Source: Siphonodentalium dalli (lineage: Eukaryota > Mollusca > Scaphopoda > Gadilida > Siphonodentaliidae). From it: 64,000 bases of DNA. The position numbers and the translations under genes are program-made. Below, piece by piece: positions 47,944 through 59,896 of this stretch (position 1 is the stretch's first letter; every line of letters begins with the position of its first letter). The DNA lies in contig CP136068.1 of NCBI GenBank assembly GCA_032622095.1, positions 55,140,025-55,204,024 on the forward strand. Reading direction: 5' to 3'. Below the pieces are notes generated by a model. That model ran no database searches. It was not told where the DNA came from and was given only the letters and a program-made list of their open reading frames with translations.

Positions 47944-50900
47944 GAATCTATATAAAATTTGCTGGGAAGAGAAAGATCATCTCCGAACAATAATCTATAG
48001 CATGTGTTTCTTTTTTCTGTTTGTCGAATATATATGGTCTTAGAGTCACTGTCAAGTCGAACGGTCGAAAATCAAGTTTTAATGAATTTACGTGGATAAA
48101 AACATATGTTATTTTATCAGTTGATATGCACATTGTGTACACATGTTAGAACAGTATATCCTGATATATGTGGCGACAATAACATGGTATGCCCATTTTG
48201 TATACGGTTGAGAAATAATGTAGAGATGAAAACTCGTGTTCGTCTATGTGCAAGCTTATATATTTTAAATCAGCTCTAGGTTTTCTAATTGTCAGTCTCG
48301 TGCAGTGCTGTCTGTTTTATCATATTATTTAAAGTGAAATGTAAACTCAATTGAATGCTAAATAACATGCACATAATGGTCCATGACTCTTTGTGCAAGC
48401 GTATTTATCTTAATCAGTTCAACTTCTGCTTTTTTCGAAAACAATATCAGTCAGCAATATAAACATTGACAGTGTTCTCAGGGAAACAACTCTATTTAAA
48501 AAAATATAAAAAAAATAACGTCAGCCTTCAAAATATCGCGAGTTATTACGCCCTGTGTGTGCATGCTTACTCCTATACTGATCTGGCCATGTCAATGGAG
48601 TTATGGGGATATATCGCAGAAAAACACATTTCGGGTATAACGAAGATTATGTCCTATTCCCACAATATATAGTCCGTGGGTCAAGCAAGATATTTTTTTC
48701 AAATTGGCTGCACCACCCCCCTCCAACAAAGGTTTCTATATATCAAATTAAAGGTAATCATATGGCGCATCAGATTGTGCATGTTGCCCGTTTCAGAAAG
48801 TGTCCCAAAATAGATTTTTCTGGGAATACAACTCTTACCCCTAAAATAAAATGAAAAATTTCTCGAGTACAAATGTCAGAGCATAAACAAAATATTGCAG
48901 TTAAAAACTGCACAATATATCGTTTATATTAATAAGAAATTATCATAAAATGACACGAGATACAAAACTAGACTAATTTATGAGCTAGTTAGAAACAAAT
49001 GCCATAAATATTTTGAAATCGCGAAAAATTACTTGGATTTTGAAAATCAATGTCACTTATAAATGGCTATAACTTGTGAACAGCAGGGGCTATTGATCCG
49101 CAACATGGCTAAAAAATTGCCCCAATGACATACCAAAACGATTTTAATAATGGACTGCCAAGAATATTGATGTGAAAATGTGATATGAGTGTAAACTTAA
49201 CCCCACCCCCTAAATATATAACTTTTGCAGGAAAACGAATTATGTAGTTTACACTTAGAATGCTGGATGTCAAGTTGGTATTAGAAGCATAAACTGAAAC
49301 AGTATAGAGAGTGATGAAGGGAATTATAAATAACGGTGTCTGAACGTGATCTAAGATTAAAATTTGAAAAAAAATTGTGAAAAATGAGAAATCTTACAAA
49401 TTTATGTAAAACTTACAACATTGTGATTAAATTTTGAAAGGCTATGGTATAACCTCGCGATAACACTGGTCTAGAATTAATAAGTTCATAAAACCTCATA
49501 CGATCACCTTTCTGGCACCTATTTCGTATATGTTTCAAGTTTTACTTGATATATATATATATATCAACTGAACACATATGGCTACAACGGCTTATGAGTG
49601 AGACTTACGTTATACATAATGGTATTTTCTTATATGTGCCGCGCATGTCGGGACAGTGATCACAACTGACAATAGATATGGCATTACCATATTTGACAAT
49701 AAGTTTAGGATGGCATCCAAAACGGCCAACAAAATCGAAGTTTCTCACACTTTCCGCCACAGACGTGACTGAGTTCGTTATCTGGGGACAAGGGAATTGT
49801 TAATCATGAGTTCACTGGTAACCATAAACAACCCGAAGAACCCTACTATTGTATCATTTAATTTAACCTAATGAGTAAATGATTGTCTTAAGGACTATAA
49901 TACTCTTTTATTGGGGGAATACTTGATACAAGTCAATGTATAGAAATATTAAAACAATCATCACTGACATGTGCCTTTTGGGTCAGTTTAGATAAGTAAT
50001 ATCAAAATATAAAAAATTCTGAAGAAATTGAAATTGTATGCCCAAATTACCGGCCTCCAATTTCAAGTTGCCTATCTCTGATGTAAACATGTGTCCAGGT
50101 GAAATATTTTATATTAACGAAATTAGTTGTTATACAGAGGATTTTTTGCCAATAAAGAAATGACTTTTGCAGTATATAATATTGTGTTGCCAAACAGTTT
50201 TCAAGGCATGCTACTACTTCCTATTCTATAAGTTGAGTTCTCTCACTCTGCTCATCATATGAGTCGTCAACATTTACACTATTTCGGCTATTGTAGACAT
50301 TCTCACATACATCATTACATGGTTAGTCTGTAGTCAAGATCATTTGTTAGATTCATATGAATCTTTACAGTCAAGGTTCAGTAGTCACAGTTGATCGGGA
50401 GGAAGTATAATCCGACCTTGTTTGTATGACCCAATCAAAGAGCGACCAGCCATGGCTGTCAGGACATGGTACACCAGGCTGGGGAGTTAGTATGATGTGC
50501 CAATCACTGGTATAGTTCACACGAAGATGTGTTAATGTGATTTCTTAAGGAGTCTGTGGCTGCTGGCGGTAGAAGGTGTGTTCCAGTGTTCGGTTATACA
50601 AAATAAGAATGTGTGGGTTAATTTATCACTATAATAGAGCCCACATGCAAACTTGGTAGGATATATAGTGTCATCGTCAACATTAATAGATAGCACAAAT
50701 TGGTACAAAATTCGCATAATATTTTACTGCTTTTGATTATTAAGTTAAACGGCTTTTTTTATAGGAGTTTGTGAATGTCGTAGCCCGTCAACGAGTGAAT
50801 TAGAGGCAAGGTTTCACACACATCTTGGACAATACTGTCCGATATGTCGTTCACGGAAATGACACATGACCTATTTTTGTTTTCAGTATTTCGACATGTA

Positions 50901-51000
50901 TGTCAGGGGAATAAAAAATAATACCTTGATTCCGACCGAAGCGTGCTGCATTGTCTGAATGTAACATCATACCTGTATCCGCTTCCTAGTGGTAACATAC
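47944..51000. other. Long AT-rich stretch without a recognised gene
   Basis: Frames are short and overlapping. Contains a dispersed-repeat copy at 48596-48672, a pure (AT)n run at 49549-49566, and otherwise unique-looking sequence. No exon with both splice signals and convincing protein content was seen. Confidence 0.4.
48596..48672 (+). repeat. Dispersed repeat shared with 37850-37965
   Basis: GAGTTATGGGGATATATCGC ... CCTATTCCCACAATATA is a shorter, diverged copy of the sequence at 37850-37965, in the same orientation. Confidence 0.75.
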
Positions 51001-52080
51001 TAGCAAGATATCAGGAACTAACTCTAAACGAACGTCGACATTCACGGACCGTATCACGTGACATTCGACCCAATGGCAAACATAATTCAGTGTTTTTGAA
51101 ACAGCATGTAGATTCTGCACTCGACCATTCACGAAAAGATAGAAGGATGTCAAGGAGTCTTTGTTATCACCACCTGATAAATATTGGCACTGTCTGGAAC
51201 TGTGTCGTGGACACAGACTATGTGAAGCCTTGCATGAATACCAGGAATGTATTATCCGGTTGCAGGAAAAAGGTAGCATAATGACTTATTCTGAAAAAGA
51301 AGTGCAACGTATCATACTACGCAACAACTTCAACAATCTACTAATATCGATGATGACCCACTTACATCCTGCTAAGAATTTGTATGTGCTTTATGTGACA
51401 AGCCGACATGTATTCAAGTCGATGAATTACGATAATTTTCTCCTGTTGTAAAACGAGAACAATAACACCAAATGCAGACTTCTGAAGCAACACTAGGCAT
51501 AGCGATATGTGTTGTCCCTAAAGTGTGTCCCTTTACCTATTGCCCGTCTGAATGTCATGTAAATAATGATATACCCTGGACGCAGAGCGGAAATGGTCAG
51601 CACCAAGATGTACACGCATAAGAACAAATCTATAACCAATGATGAAGCAAGATTCAGGCGTAATCATGATCGGCCAGTCCACTCTCATTGTTGCTTTCAT
51701 GCCCGTCGGGTTCGTAGCATATATGTACGCCAACAACAAATCGGTTAGCCACTCGAGTTAAAGTGATGTAAAACACCCCGGTAGGGTGATCGATTAAAAA
51801 TGGAGGATATTCTTGATCAAAGTAGTTATTTATTACGAATATTAATACAAATTTACAGTGCTCACACCATCATTTTGATATATTAATTAAATACAATGAC
51901 ACTCGATGGCGAAATAATTTGCGTTAGTTAATCGCCGATTGTCGCGTCCCGAATCGAGTGGTAAATATTTACCGCGCCAGCCGACTCACGATGGAACCCC
52001 ATCACCAAACCATCATTATGTCTTATCACCTTCATGTTTTCATCTATGCACTTATCGTATCATGTTGCTTGCATGTTTTG
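51001..52080. other. Unassigned stretch with a possible exon
   Basis: A frame through about 51143-51273 encodes DVKESLLSPPDKYWHCLELC then RGHRLCEALHEYQECIIRLQ and EKG. It has four regularly spaced cysteines, an AG before GATGTC and AAG|GTAGCA after, so it could be an exon of an unknown gene. I recognise no family, and the acceptor lacks a good pyrimidine tract. The rest of the interval shows nothing identifiable. Confidence 0.25.
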
Positions 52081-52082
52081 TA

Positions 52083-52260
52083 CACTCCAGGGGTGCTATT
52101 CACCGGCTGGGTTTATAATATAGTCCAGGTAGTTTTACGAGGCGACGCTCAATGCGAAGCTATCGGTGGACATATCGATGGGAAGACATCGCCGCGCGGT
52201 ATAGGATTATCCAATCAAGGTGATTGGCGTCAATCATAGATTGACCATCGGTCACATAAA
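52083..52260 (+). repeat. Dispersed repeat, copy 1 (inverse copy at 54366-54565)
   Basis: CCAGGGGTGCTATTCACCGG then TATAATATAGTCCAGGTAGTTTT, GGCGACGCTCAATGCGAAG and GATTATCCAATCA align with the reverse complement of 54366-54565 (CCTGGGGTGCTATTCACCAA, CCAGGTAGTTTATT, GATTGGTCCAATC). It is diverged and non-coding. A SINE or MITE origin is possible. Confidence 0.6.
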
Positions 52261-53204
52261 CATGCTGCGTGTAACAGTACACGTTTGGTTCATTTCAACA
52301 ATGAGCAACCGAGGAAAATTATGTGGGGGGAAATATACCACCGACGACATGGGGGTCTACAAAAAAAATGGGTGGGTGGGTGGTCCAGAGGCCGAAACAA
52401 TCGTGCTTGTAATTGTTTTTCCAAAATGGGTTTTTTTTTCAAACAATTTACAAGTACTGACCATGTAATGTTGTTTGTAAGCATGTTAGTATCGTGTGTG
52501 TTGGCATATGGCTATATAGACAGCTATAGTGACTATATAGCCTAAGATTTAGCAACCTTCTGGATTTCACAGGATCCCGCCCCACTTCACAGTGGAAAAC
52601 CGTAATTTAGTAAAAAAAATATATATATATTACCCAGTTGTATTACCCGAATAAAAGTAATAAAATAAAAAAAAACTGTATCACAAATACTACATGGTGA
52701 ATACTCAATGATGACTAGATATCATTAACCCGACTGTTGCATAACATGAAATTGAAAAGGGTATCTCATAAATTTCTAATGTCGGAAATACTGTCTTGTT
52801 CTGGCATGCAATCAAATTCATTCCTTCTGGTTATTTCTCATCTTTAATGATTGCAAGTAATGTTAATTTGTAACACTTATCCAAATAAAACTGAATTGGT
52901 TATGATGAATGACCGTTACTGTTTATTGTTCAGACAATCCCAACTGAAGGCGACGCTATTCTCCTTGAATTTACGAACTTAATCTTGAAGCTTAAATACT
53001 GCTCAACAAGACTAAACTAAAATATTAATTGTATACTGTTATCGCTTACAAATAGATGAACTGAAATAATGTGATGCATTCAGATGCTTTGAGAAATAAC
53101 ATTCTTCAATGTCTTCAAAGTTCAAACTAAAATCAAGAATAAAATCTGACTGCGACTATACTGCAGACTCTAGTGCACAAATATACATACAAATGGTTTA
53201 GTTA

Positions 53205-53660
53205 TAATAATGCAAAATGTGTTTACGGATGGGACCAGGTTGGTAGCTCTGGTATGCATCGACAGGCGAAACCTGTGATATGCAGTAATATCTGCATACA
53301 TCCTTCCCCTATCATTCAGGTCTATCACCATACCAAACCACTTCAAAATTCGACAACCGACACTTCAACTTATATTGCAAAAACTTTGTACGGACTGAAT
53401 TTCATAAACAGGGCCCTTGGATAACTCTGTTATGCATTGGTGCTCACAATCCGTGATATTATGCATATTCGTTCCCCATTTCTGGTCCGTCACATGTCAT
53501 AGAGCATAAAAATATGACAACCGACTCTTGAGTTATAACGCAAAAATGTTTGTATGGACGCACTGGCCAGAGTATACTTGTGGGGTGACCGCACATACCT
53601 ATGAATACTTGTGGGATGCGATCATTTGTTTGAGTAACTTGTGGGGTGCAACCCACAATC
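53205..53660. repeat. Degenerate tandem repeat, ~160-170 bp units
   Basis: TGCAAAATGTGTTTACGGA (53213), TGCAAAAACTTTGTACGGAC (about 53380) and CGCAAAAATGTTTGTATGGA (about 53539) mark three units. Each also contains a CACAATCCGTGATATTATGC / AAACCTGTGATATGCAGTAA part and TATGACAACCGAC or TCGACAACCGACAC. The unit length and style resemble the core repeats at 16516-18300. Confidence 0.6.
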
Positions 53661-53717
53661 GACGATTTTTTAAAGAGCGTATTTTTAAAGAGCCCTATAT
53701 GTGCAATTGTTTTCCAG

Positions 53718-53738
53718 ACCCCCCCCCCCCCCCCCCCC
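53718..53738. repeat. C homopolymer run
   Basis: One of the longest of many poly-C/poly-G tracts in the window; others include 27597-27608, 28238-28252, 34411-34427, 57183-57196 and 61429-61441. They cluster in transposon-derived sequence. Confidence 0.9.
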
Positions 53739-54365
53739 ACTGCCGACGAGCGTAAAACGTTTTTGGGCATTGTGGAGAGAAGAATCAAAATATTAAAGAA
53801 CAAAGAAACCGGCACCATTCACCAGCGCCGGAAAAAATATACATGGAAAAAAAATTCTTTGGAAATGGCAAGGAAATATCCAAACAGAACCAAAACACAA
53901 ACAAAACTCAACTAACAACTCAATGTAATCAAGAAACCGCCACTTTTTTTTTTTAATTTCATTCATTTCTTTAATTTTTTCCTACTTTCTACGAATATAA
54001 TATCACGTTGGTGTAATATGTTCAGCCATACGCTTGTGACATTCGTGAAAATGTTGTTCATTAAATACTCTCCTGTTTTTTATTTGTTTTTTTTATTATT
54101 TATTTTTATATCCCACCTATTTTTCTTTAAATTTGATTGTTTTTTTTTATAATAATATCACATATTGGTATACAATCTGTTCAACCACATGCTTGTGACA
54201 TGCTATCTGTATTTGTAAATAATGTTGTATATAATATACTCTCCCCCGATGGAGGCAATAAAAAAATATATAATTAAAAAACCTCATTAATATCATTGAA
54301 ACTCATTCTGCAGATGTATAATGCGAGCATGAGTCTCCACACAATTATACCAAAAAAAAATACCG

Positions 54366-54565
54366 CTATAGATGCCGATTGTGGCCGGTGAGTGAGACGG
54401 TGTCAATTGACAAGTGACAAATCTGATAGATTGGACCAATCACACCATCGACAGCGTGTGTCGTTTGCACTAAAGCAAAGATACCTTTGCGTTCAGCCGC
54501 TACCAAATAAACTACCTGGTTTATAAAATAGTCTCGCTTGGTGAATAGCACCCCAGGGGTTCCAT
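54366..54565 (-). repeat. Dispersed repeat, copy 2
   Basis: This is the inverted counterpart of 52083-52260. It ends at about 54565, just before the sequence that leads into the degraded LINE. Confidence 0.6.
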
Positions 54566-54949
54566 CAACCGACCACATTTACACAGAACTATTCCCTCCC
54601 ACACAGCAACGTAACCTACGGGTGTCAGGTGCCAACACCAAATCAAGGGGATTATACGACGGATCTTCCACAAGACCAGGACTCAATCGTTCCCCTATAC
54701 TCATATCGAATCACAGACTAAAACACTGTTATGACTTGTTCAACACAGCAGTATAGGGCAGCGATTGGAGTCTTCCACTTAAGGAAGAAAACTCACAAAC
54801 CTCGAGATCAGGCGGCAAAAAATGTTGGACTCTTAAAATGCAACTTCCGAATACTCAATCTGAAGATATGTTTTATTCTGATCTGTCTAATCCTTATGTT
54901 ATCCGATATAACATAATGTTATCGGCGACATCGAAAAGAACACAGGCCC

Positions 54950-56411
54950 TACTACCTCACCTGTAAATTCAATCTCCATATTTCATTACAATATCCGAAG
55001 TATTCGCAATAAGCTCGAAAAGATAGTCGATATCATTAACGAGTAATGAGTATGATATCCTGTGTTTTAGTGAGACCCATCTTGAACCTTCATTTCCCCC
55101 CGATCAATTAATTATTCCTGGGTACTACCCACCTGTCCGCAAGGACCGTGATTCCAAAGGGGGAATATGCGTAATGTTTGCAAATCATATCGTCCATTGA
55201 CGAAGACATGATTTAGAATTCGATTCCTCGGTATTATGGTTTGCTATATTCTCGAAGAAAACTCACATTCTCTTAGGAATGTCCTATAGATCAGAACAAT
55301 ACTGTCATTAATCCAGGAGTATCAGACCACAGTGGTGTATATGTAACATTAGAATACGGTTACTCCCCCAACACCTCTTTCCAGAGAACGGTTTGGAATT
55401 ATACCAGAGCAAATTTTGAAAGAGAAAATAGCCTGCTTAGTAACACAAACTGGGATGATCTGCTATCTGCGCCCGACATAGAAACTACAGTTAACAATTT
55501 TCAGAATAAATTTATCTCCATCATGAATCAAACGATCCCGCAGTCAAAAGTGACAAACGCCACACAAGACAAAATTTGGTTTAATTCCGACATTAGAAAA
55601 GAAATCCGCAAAAGAGAAAAATTACGAAACAAAGCGCTAAAAAACAATCGCCCTGATACGTGGCAACAGTATAAGAATACCAGAAACAAAAATAATAACA
55701 TGAAAAAGTTCGCAAAAGCAAAATTTGAAGAGAAACTGGAAAATCCCCCCGCGATTTTTGGCAATTAATAAATTTCTTACTATGTAAAAAGAAAACAAAT
55801 TGTATTCCGCCCCTATCTACTCCAAGCTCCTTCCCCAACACGAGTAACACTATTGATGTAAATGGAAAACTCTATACGTAACAGACGATCTGGACAAGGC
55901 CAACCTGCTGAATAAAAGTTTCATTTCCAATTCTTCGATTAACGATTCATCCCATAAATTACCATCATTCAAATCGCGTTGTGAAAAAGAGCTAACGGAA
56001 TTGGAATTTACGCAGGATGAGATAATTTCTGTATTAACATCGCTCAAACTGAATAAAGCCCATGGTCATGACGGAGTAAGTGCGAAATGTTAAATTCAAC
56101 TGCTGAATCAATAGCATATCCACTGTCAATAATTTTCAATAAATCCTTCAACAACGCAAAGTTTCCATCTACCTGGAAAAATGCTAACGTAGTCCCAATT
56201 TTCAAAAAAGATGGCCCAGCCGACACAAAAAACTATCGACATATCTCCCTTCTTCCTTGTCTTGGGAAAGTGTTTGAAAAAATTGTACTAAAACAAATAA
56301 GTCCGTTCTTTGACGACAATAAATTACTTTATTCCAACCAATCGGGTTTCATAACTGGTCACAGCACATCTCACCAACTCATATAGACCTCTACAATCAC
56401 CTATGTCAATC
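54950..56411 (+). pseudogene. LINE, endonuclease and N-terminal RT part, degraded
   Basis: In shifting frames the sequence gives an APE-type endonuclease: SISIFHYNIRSIRNKLEKIV then YDILCFSETHLEP (the SETHL catalytic-core motif near 55065) and PGYYPPVRKDRDSKGGICVM. After an internal deletion near 55280 come PGVSDHSGVYVTLEYGY, then a linker (KIWFNSDIRKEIRKREKLRN). The RT start is IFNKSFNNAKFPSTWKNANV, VPIFKKDGP, NYRHISLLPCLGKVFEKI and NQSGFITGHSTSHQL (56087-56386). Motif order and wording fit the CR1/Jockey group of non-LTR retrotransposons. Stops, frameshifts and the deletion show it is dead. The coding sequence is interrupted at CTATGTCAATC by FB-B and resumes exactly at 58192. Confidence 0.85.
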
Positions 56412-58191
56412 GGTTACGTAGCATTTTTCCGAAGACCCATAACTCCGAAGGTCCGATTCTCCGAAGGTCAGATTCTCCGACGCCCCGATTCCCCGAAAGC
56501 CCATAACTCCGAAGTCCCGATTCTCCGAAATCCCATAACTCCGAAGACCCATAACTCCGAAAGCCCATAACTCCGAAGACCCATAACTCCGAAAGCCCAT
56601 AACTCCGAAGGCCTATATATAACTCCGAACGCCCATAACTCCGAAGGTCTATAACTCCGAAGGGCCGATTCTCCGAAAGTCCGATTCTCCGAAGATCATT
56701 TTTTATCGCTTATTAAATAGTGTACAGTCCAGTGGCGGGGTCAATGGGGCCCTAGGGAAGACCGCCCCCCCAAACCACATGTCAAGTGTCATGTAAACGT
56801 CCGGAAATCCCTCCTAGGCATTCAAATATTCAGTGTTCCTGCACAGGGGAGCCCCCGGACCAACGATTGGGGGCGACCCCTCCCATGCATGCGCTCCCCA
56901 AATCAGGCATTCGTGATATGCTTTCGGCATATCATATGCATGATATATCCCCCACATATCCCCCACATATGCTAATTAATGTGCACCCCTAAATGGGAAA
57001 TCTGGCTCCGCCACTGGTGTGCACCGGGTATATCATAACGAAACGCTGCAAGAATGTCAGAGTAGCCTAACATGCACAGGGGCGAACGGGGGCCAAAGGG
57101 GCAGAACTCGCCCTTTTTCTGGCGACTGAAAATACTTCAATGGTTATATTTTGTATAGAACATGTACATGTAGATAATATAGCCCCCCCCCCCCCCTGGA
57201 ATCCGGAATCCAGCTTCAAATTTACCATGGAATCCGGCGTCCAGCTTCAAATTGACGTCTGGAATCCGGCGTACGGGTACAAAATGGGTGGAATCCGGCG
57301 TACGGAAAGGGCCCTCATATATTGGAAACGTTAACTATGTATTATAATAAGGTGATATCTACACCATCAGTAGTGTGCGACAAGCCTTAATTTTCCACAG
57401 AATGCTTAAATTTATGAAAGAAATACAATTATTTTGCCACAATGTACGTCTTAATACAATTAACATGATTAAACTGTGCACATCTGACTGCATTGGGGTG
57501 ATTTGATGCAATCAGGTTCATTTTACTATATGAAAAAGGACAAGTTCTTCCCCGTTCACCCCTGTACATTTTATTCTGGCATCTCATAGGCCAACGTAAT
57601 GTTATAGTATATGGTGTATAGTCAGTGGCGGGCCAGGATTCCCATTTAGGTGGGGGGGGGGGGGTAGGAAAATTTTGAATATTTTGATGCCCGATGAACG
57701 ATTTCCGGGCGTTTACATGACATTGCATGGACATGTTTTGGTAGGGGCCCATATTGTCTGAAATAGCAAGTAGAGGTTTAATAGGGGCAGTAGGAATTTT
57801 GGGACCCCTTGGCTTCGCCACTGGCCTGTACACTATTTAGAAAACGATAATACCCTGATAAAACAAAATCTTCGGAGAATCGGACCTTCGGAGAATCGGA
57901 CCTTCGGAGTTATGGGCCGTCGGAGAATCGGAGTTATAGATCTTCGGAGAATCGGCCCTTCGGAGTTATAGGTCTTTGGAGTTATAGGTCTTCGGAAAAT
58001 CGGCCCTTCGGAGTTATGGGCTTTCGGAGAATCGGCCCTTCAGAGTTATGGGCTTTCGGAGAATCGGATCTTCGGAGTTATGGGCCGTCGGAGAATCGGA
58101 TCTTCGGAGTTATGGGCCGTCGGAGAATCGGGTCTTCGGAGTTGTGGGCCTTCGTGGTAATAGGTCTTCGGAAAATCGGTCTGACACCATG
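56412..58191. mobile_element. Foldback element FB-B, long copy, inverted (1780 bp)
   Basis: This is the reverse-orientation copy of 30066-31341. The left end is GGTTACGTAGCATTTTTCCG and the right end CGGTCTGACACC(ATG). Arms of 16 bp units, CCATAACTCCGAAG and CCGATTCTCCGAAG types, fill 56430-56695; the inverse units fill 57871-58175. TAGTGTACAGTCCAGTGGCG at about 56717 is mirrored near 57820-57841. Compared with the short copy, the hinge contains about 460 extra bases (roughly 57077-57534), including a C-run and GGAATCCGGCGT repeats. CAATC flanks both ends (56407-56411 and 58192-58196). Deleting the element and one CAATC rejoins the LINE frame as ...LCQ-SLDKGLYTCS.... No transposase is encoded. 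Confidence 0.88.
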
Positions 58192-59215
58192 CAATCTCTC
58201 GATAAAGGACTATATACATGCTCTGTTGACTGTGATATTTCCAAAGCCTTCGAGAGAGTTATATAAGCTATATACAATTATGGAGTTCGCGGGAGAACTT
58301 TGAGATGGATAGAGGACTACCTTCATAAACGGCAACAAAGTGTTTTAGTAAATAACACATTTTCTGAATACGAGATCATCACAGCTGGTGTACAACAGGG
58401 CTTAATTTTATGACTTTTCCTCTTCCTTGTCTATATCAACGACTTACCAGTCAATATACTTTCTTTTACGAGAATGTACGCCGACGACACATGTCTAACG
58501 AATAGTCACTATGACCTAAATGAATTATAGGCCGCGTCATGAATAGTGACCTCCAAAGCATAGCACAATGGTCTGGAAACTGGTTAGTAAACTTTAATCC
58601 TTCTGAAACAATTAGTATGTCCTATGCACTAACGGGAACTTCTGAGGAAGCTCCAGACTTAACCTTTAAACAGGATCCAATCTCATTTGTTGAAATACAT
58701 AAACACCTCGGTCTGGAACTCCAAGCTAACTTAAATTGGAATAATCACCTAAATGGAATACAAAAACAGAATAGCCTCACGCTTACAAGTTAGCACAGCT
58801 CCGAAGATTTAAGTATCAGCTTGACCGAAGATGGCTTGAAAGCAGTTATAAAACTTTTATCCTACCACTATTTTATTACTCCGATGTAGTCTGGGATTGT
58901 GCCCCCCAAATACCTAACCGAGAAGCTCGACCGATTACATTGCGATGCCGCCGGAACAGGTAGTGGCCTCACACGATCGGTGTCCAATATAAACCTCCTA
59001 AATGAAGTTGGCTGGCCAACACTGAGAGATCCATAAACTGCAAGCAATGTACAAAATAGTAAATGCTGATGCCCCCGAATACCTGCAGAATCTTCTAACA
59101 CCTAGATCATCTGAAGTCTCTGGATATAACTTGAGAAAACCGGGAAAATTCTATTCATACTTCTGTAACACCGAGCACTTTAAAAAATCATTCATCCCCG
59201 CTACTTTAAAGGGGC
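58192..59215 (+). pseudogene. LINE RT and C-terminal part, degraded
   Basis: This resumes after FB-B with SLDKGLYTCSVDCDISKAFE (RT motif A region; the aspartates of VDCDISKAF are kept). It continues through a frameshifted stretch to the catalytic RMYADDTCL box, with YADD at 58477-58488. Then follow DLQSIAQWSGNWLVNFNPSE, SFVEIHKHLGLELQANLNWN, and the C-terminal MYKIVNADAPEYLQNLLTPR and YNLRKPGKFYSYFCNTEHFK (59047-59200). Several stops (for example near 58412 and 58790) disable it. The recognisable LINE ends near 59215, where GGGGCACTTTGATTATTGCG begins unrelated sequence. Confidence 0.85.
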
Positions 59216-59896
59216 ACTTTGATTATTGCGACATAACGAAGAAGCGGGCCCCGTTGGTTCAGAGTGCCCGGATGAAGATAATTAATCGAGTGTGCTTCTC
59301 ACAGTACGAGCTAACTGCATGGCCTCCTATAGCCTGATACCGGAGTACGCTGTGTATGTCTCTTTGGAAAGCAGACGAAATTCCTAAACGATGTACATCT
59401 GTTAGTAATTTCGTCGGCTTTTCTAAGACAGGCTATTTGGCCATGCGTTTGTCACAACAGACCTGTTTCTTACGTGCATGCATAATTCCTGTTTATTGAT
59501 AGTAATGATGAAAAGAGTAACGGCTTGTATTAATCGAATAATATAAATGAAGTTAGTTTGCCGCGTATCGTAATCAGGATGGACTTTATTTTACCTATAG
59601 ACCATTTTACAGATAACCATTTTGACTGTTGCATTGTGGGCCAGAAAGTATCCAAATAAAGCCACGTGCTTTACGGTCGCATGCATTTACTATGGGGCAT
59701 TTAGGGTGGGTCTATAAAACTAATTATAACTTTGGTATCTGTCATAGTTTACGCGATAAATTTTAAACATATATCAGGGACATGTACCCCTTCTAGAATG
59801 TTCAAAAACATTTCCAGTTGCTTGTCGTATTTTAAATGATTTTATGCGATGAAATAATGCGAAAATTTAGAAAATTGCACTATAATTTCTCAATAC
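59216..59896. other. No gene recognised
   Basis: This lies between the LINE end and FB-C. It includes the short frame's tail and AT-rich sequence, with nothing I can name. Confidence 0.4.

Noticed and set aside
47151-47990. Minus-strand open frame of 279 codons, the longest in the window
   Set aside because: It consists almost wholly of the 41 bp minisatellite read in rotating frames, starts at a TTG, and runs antisense through an RT fragment.
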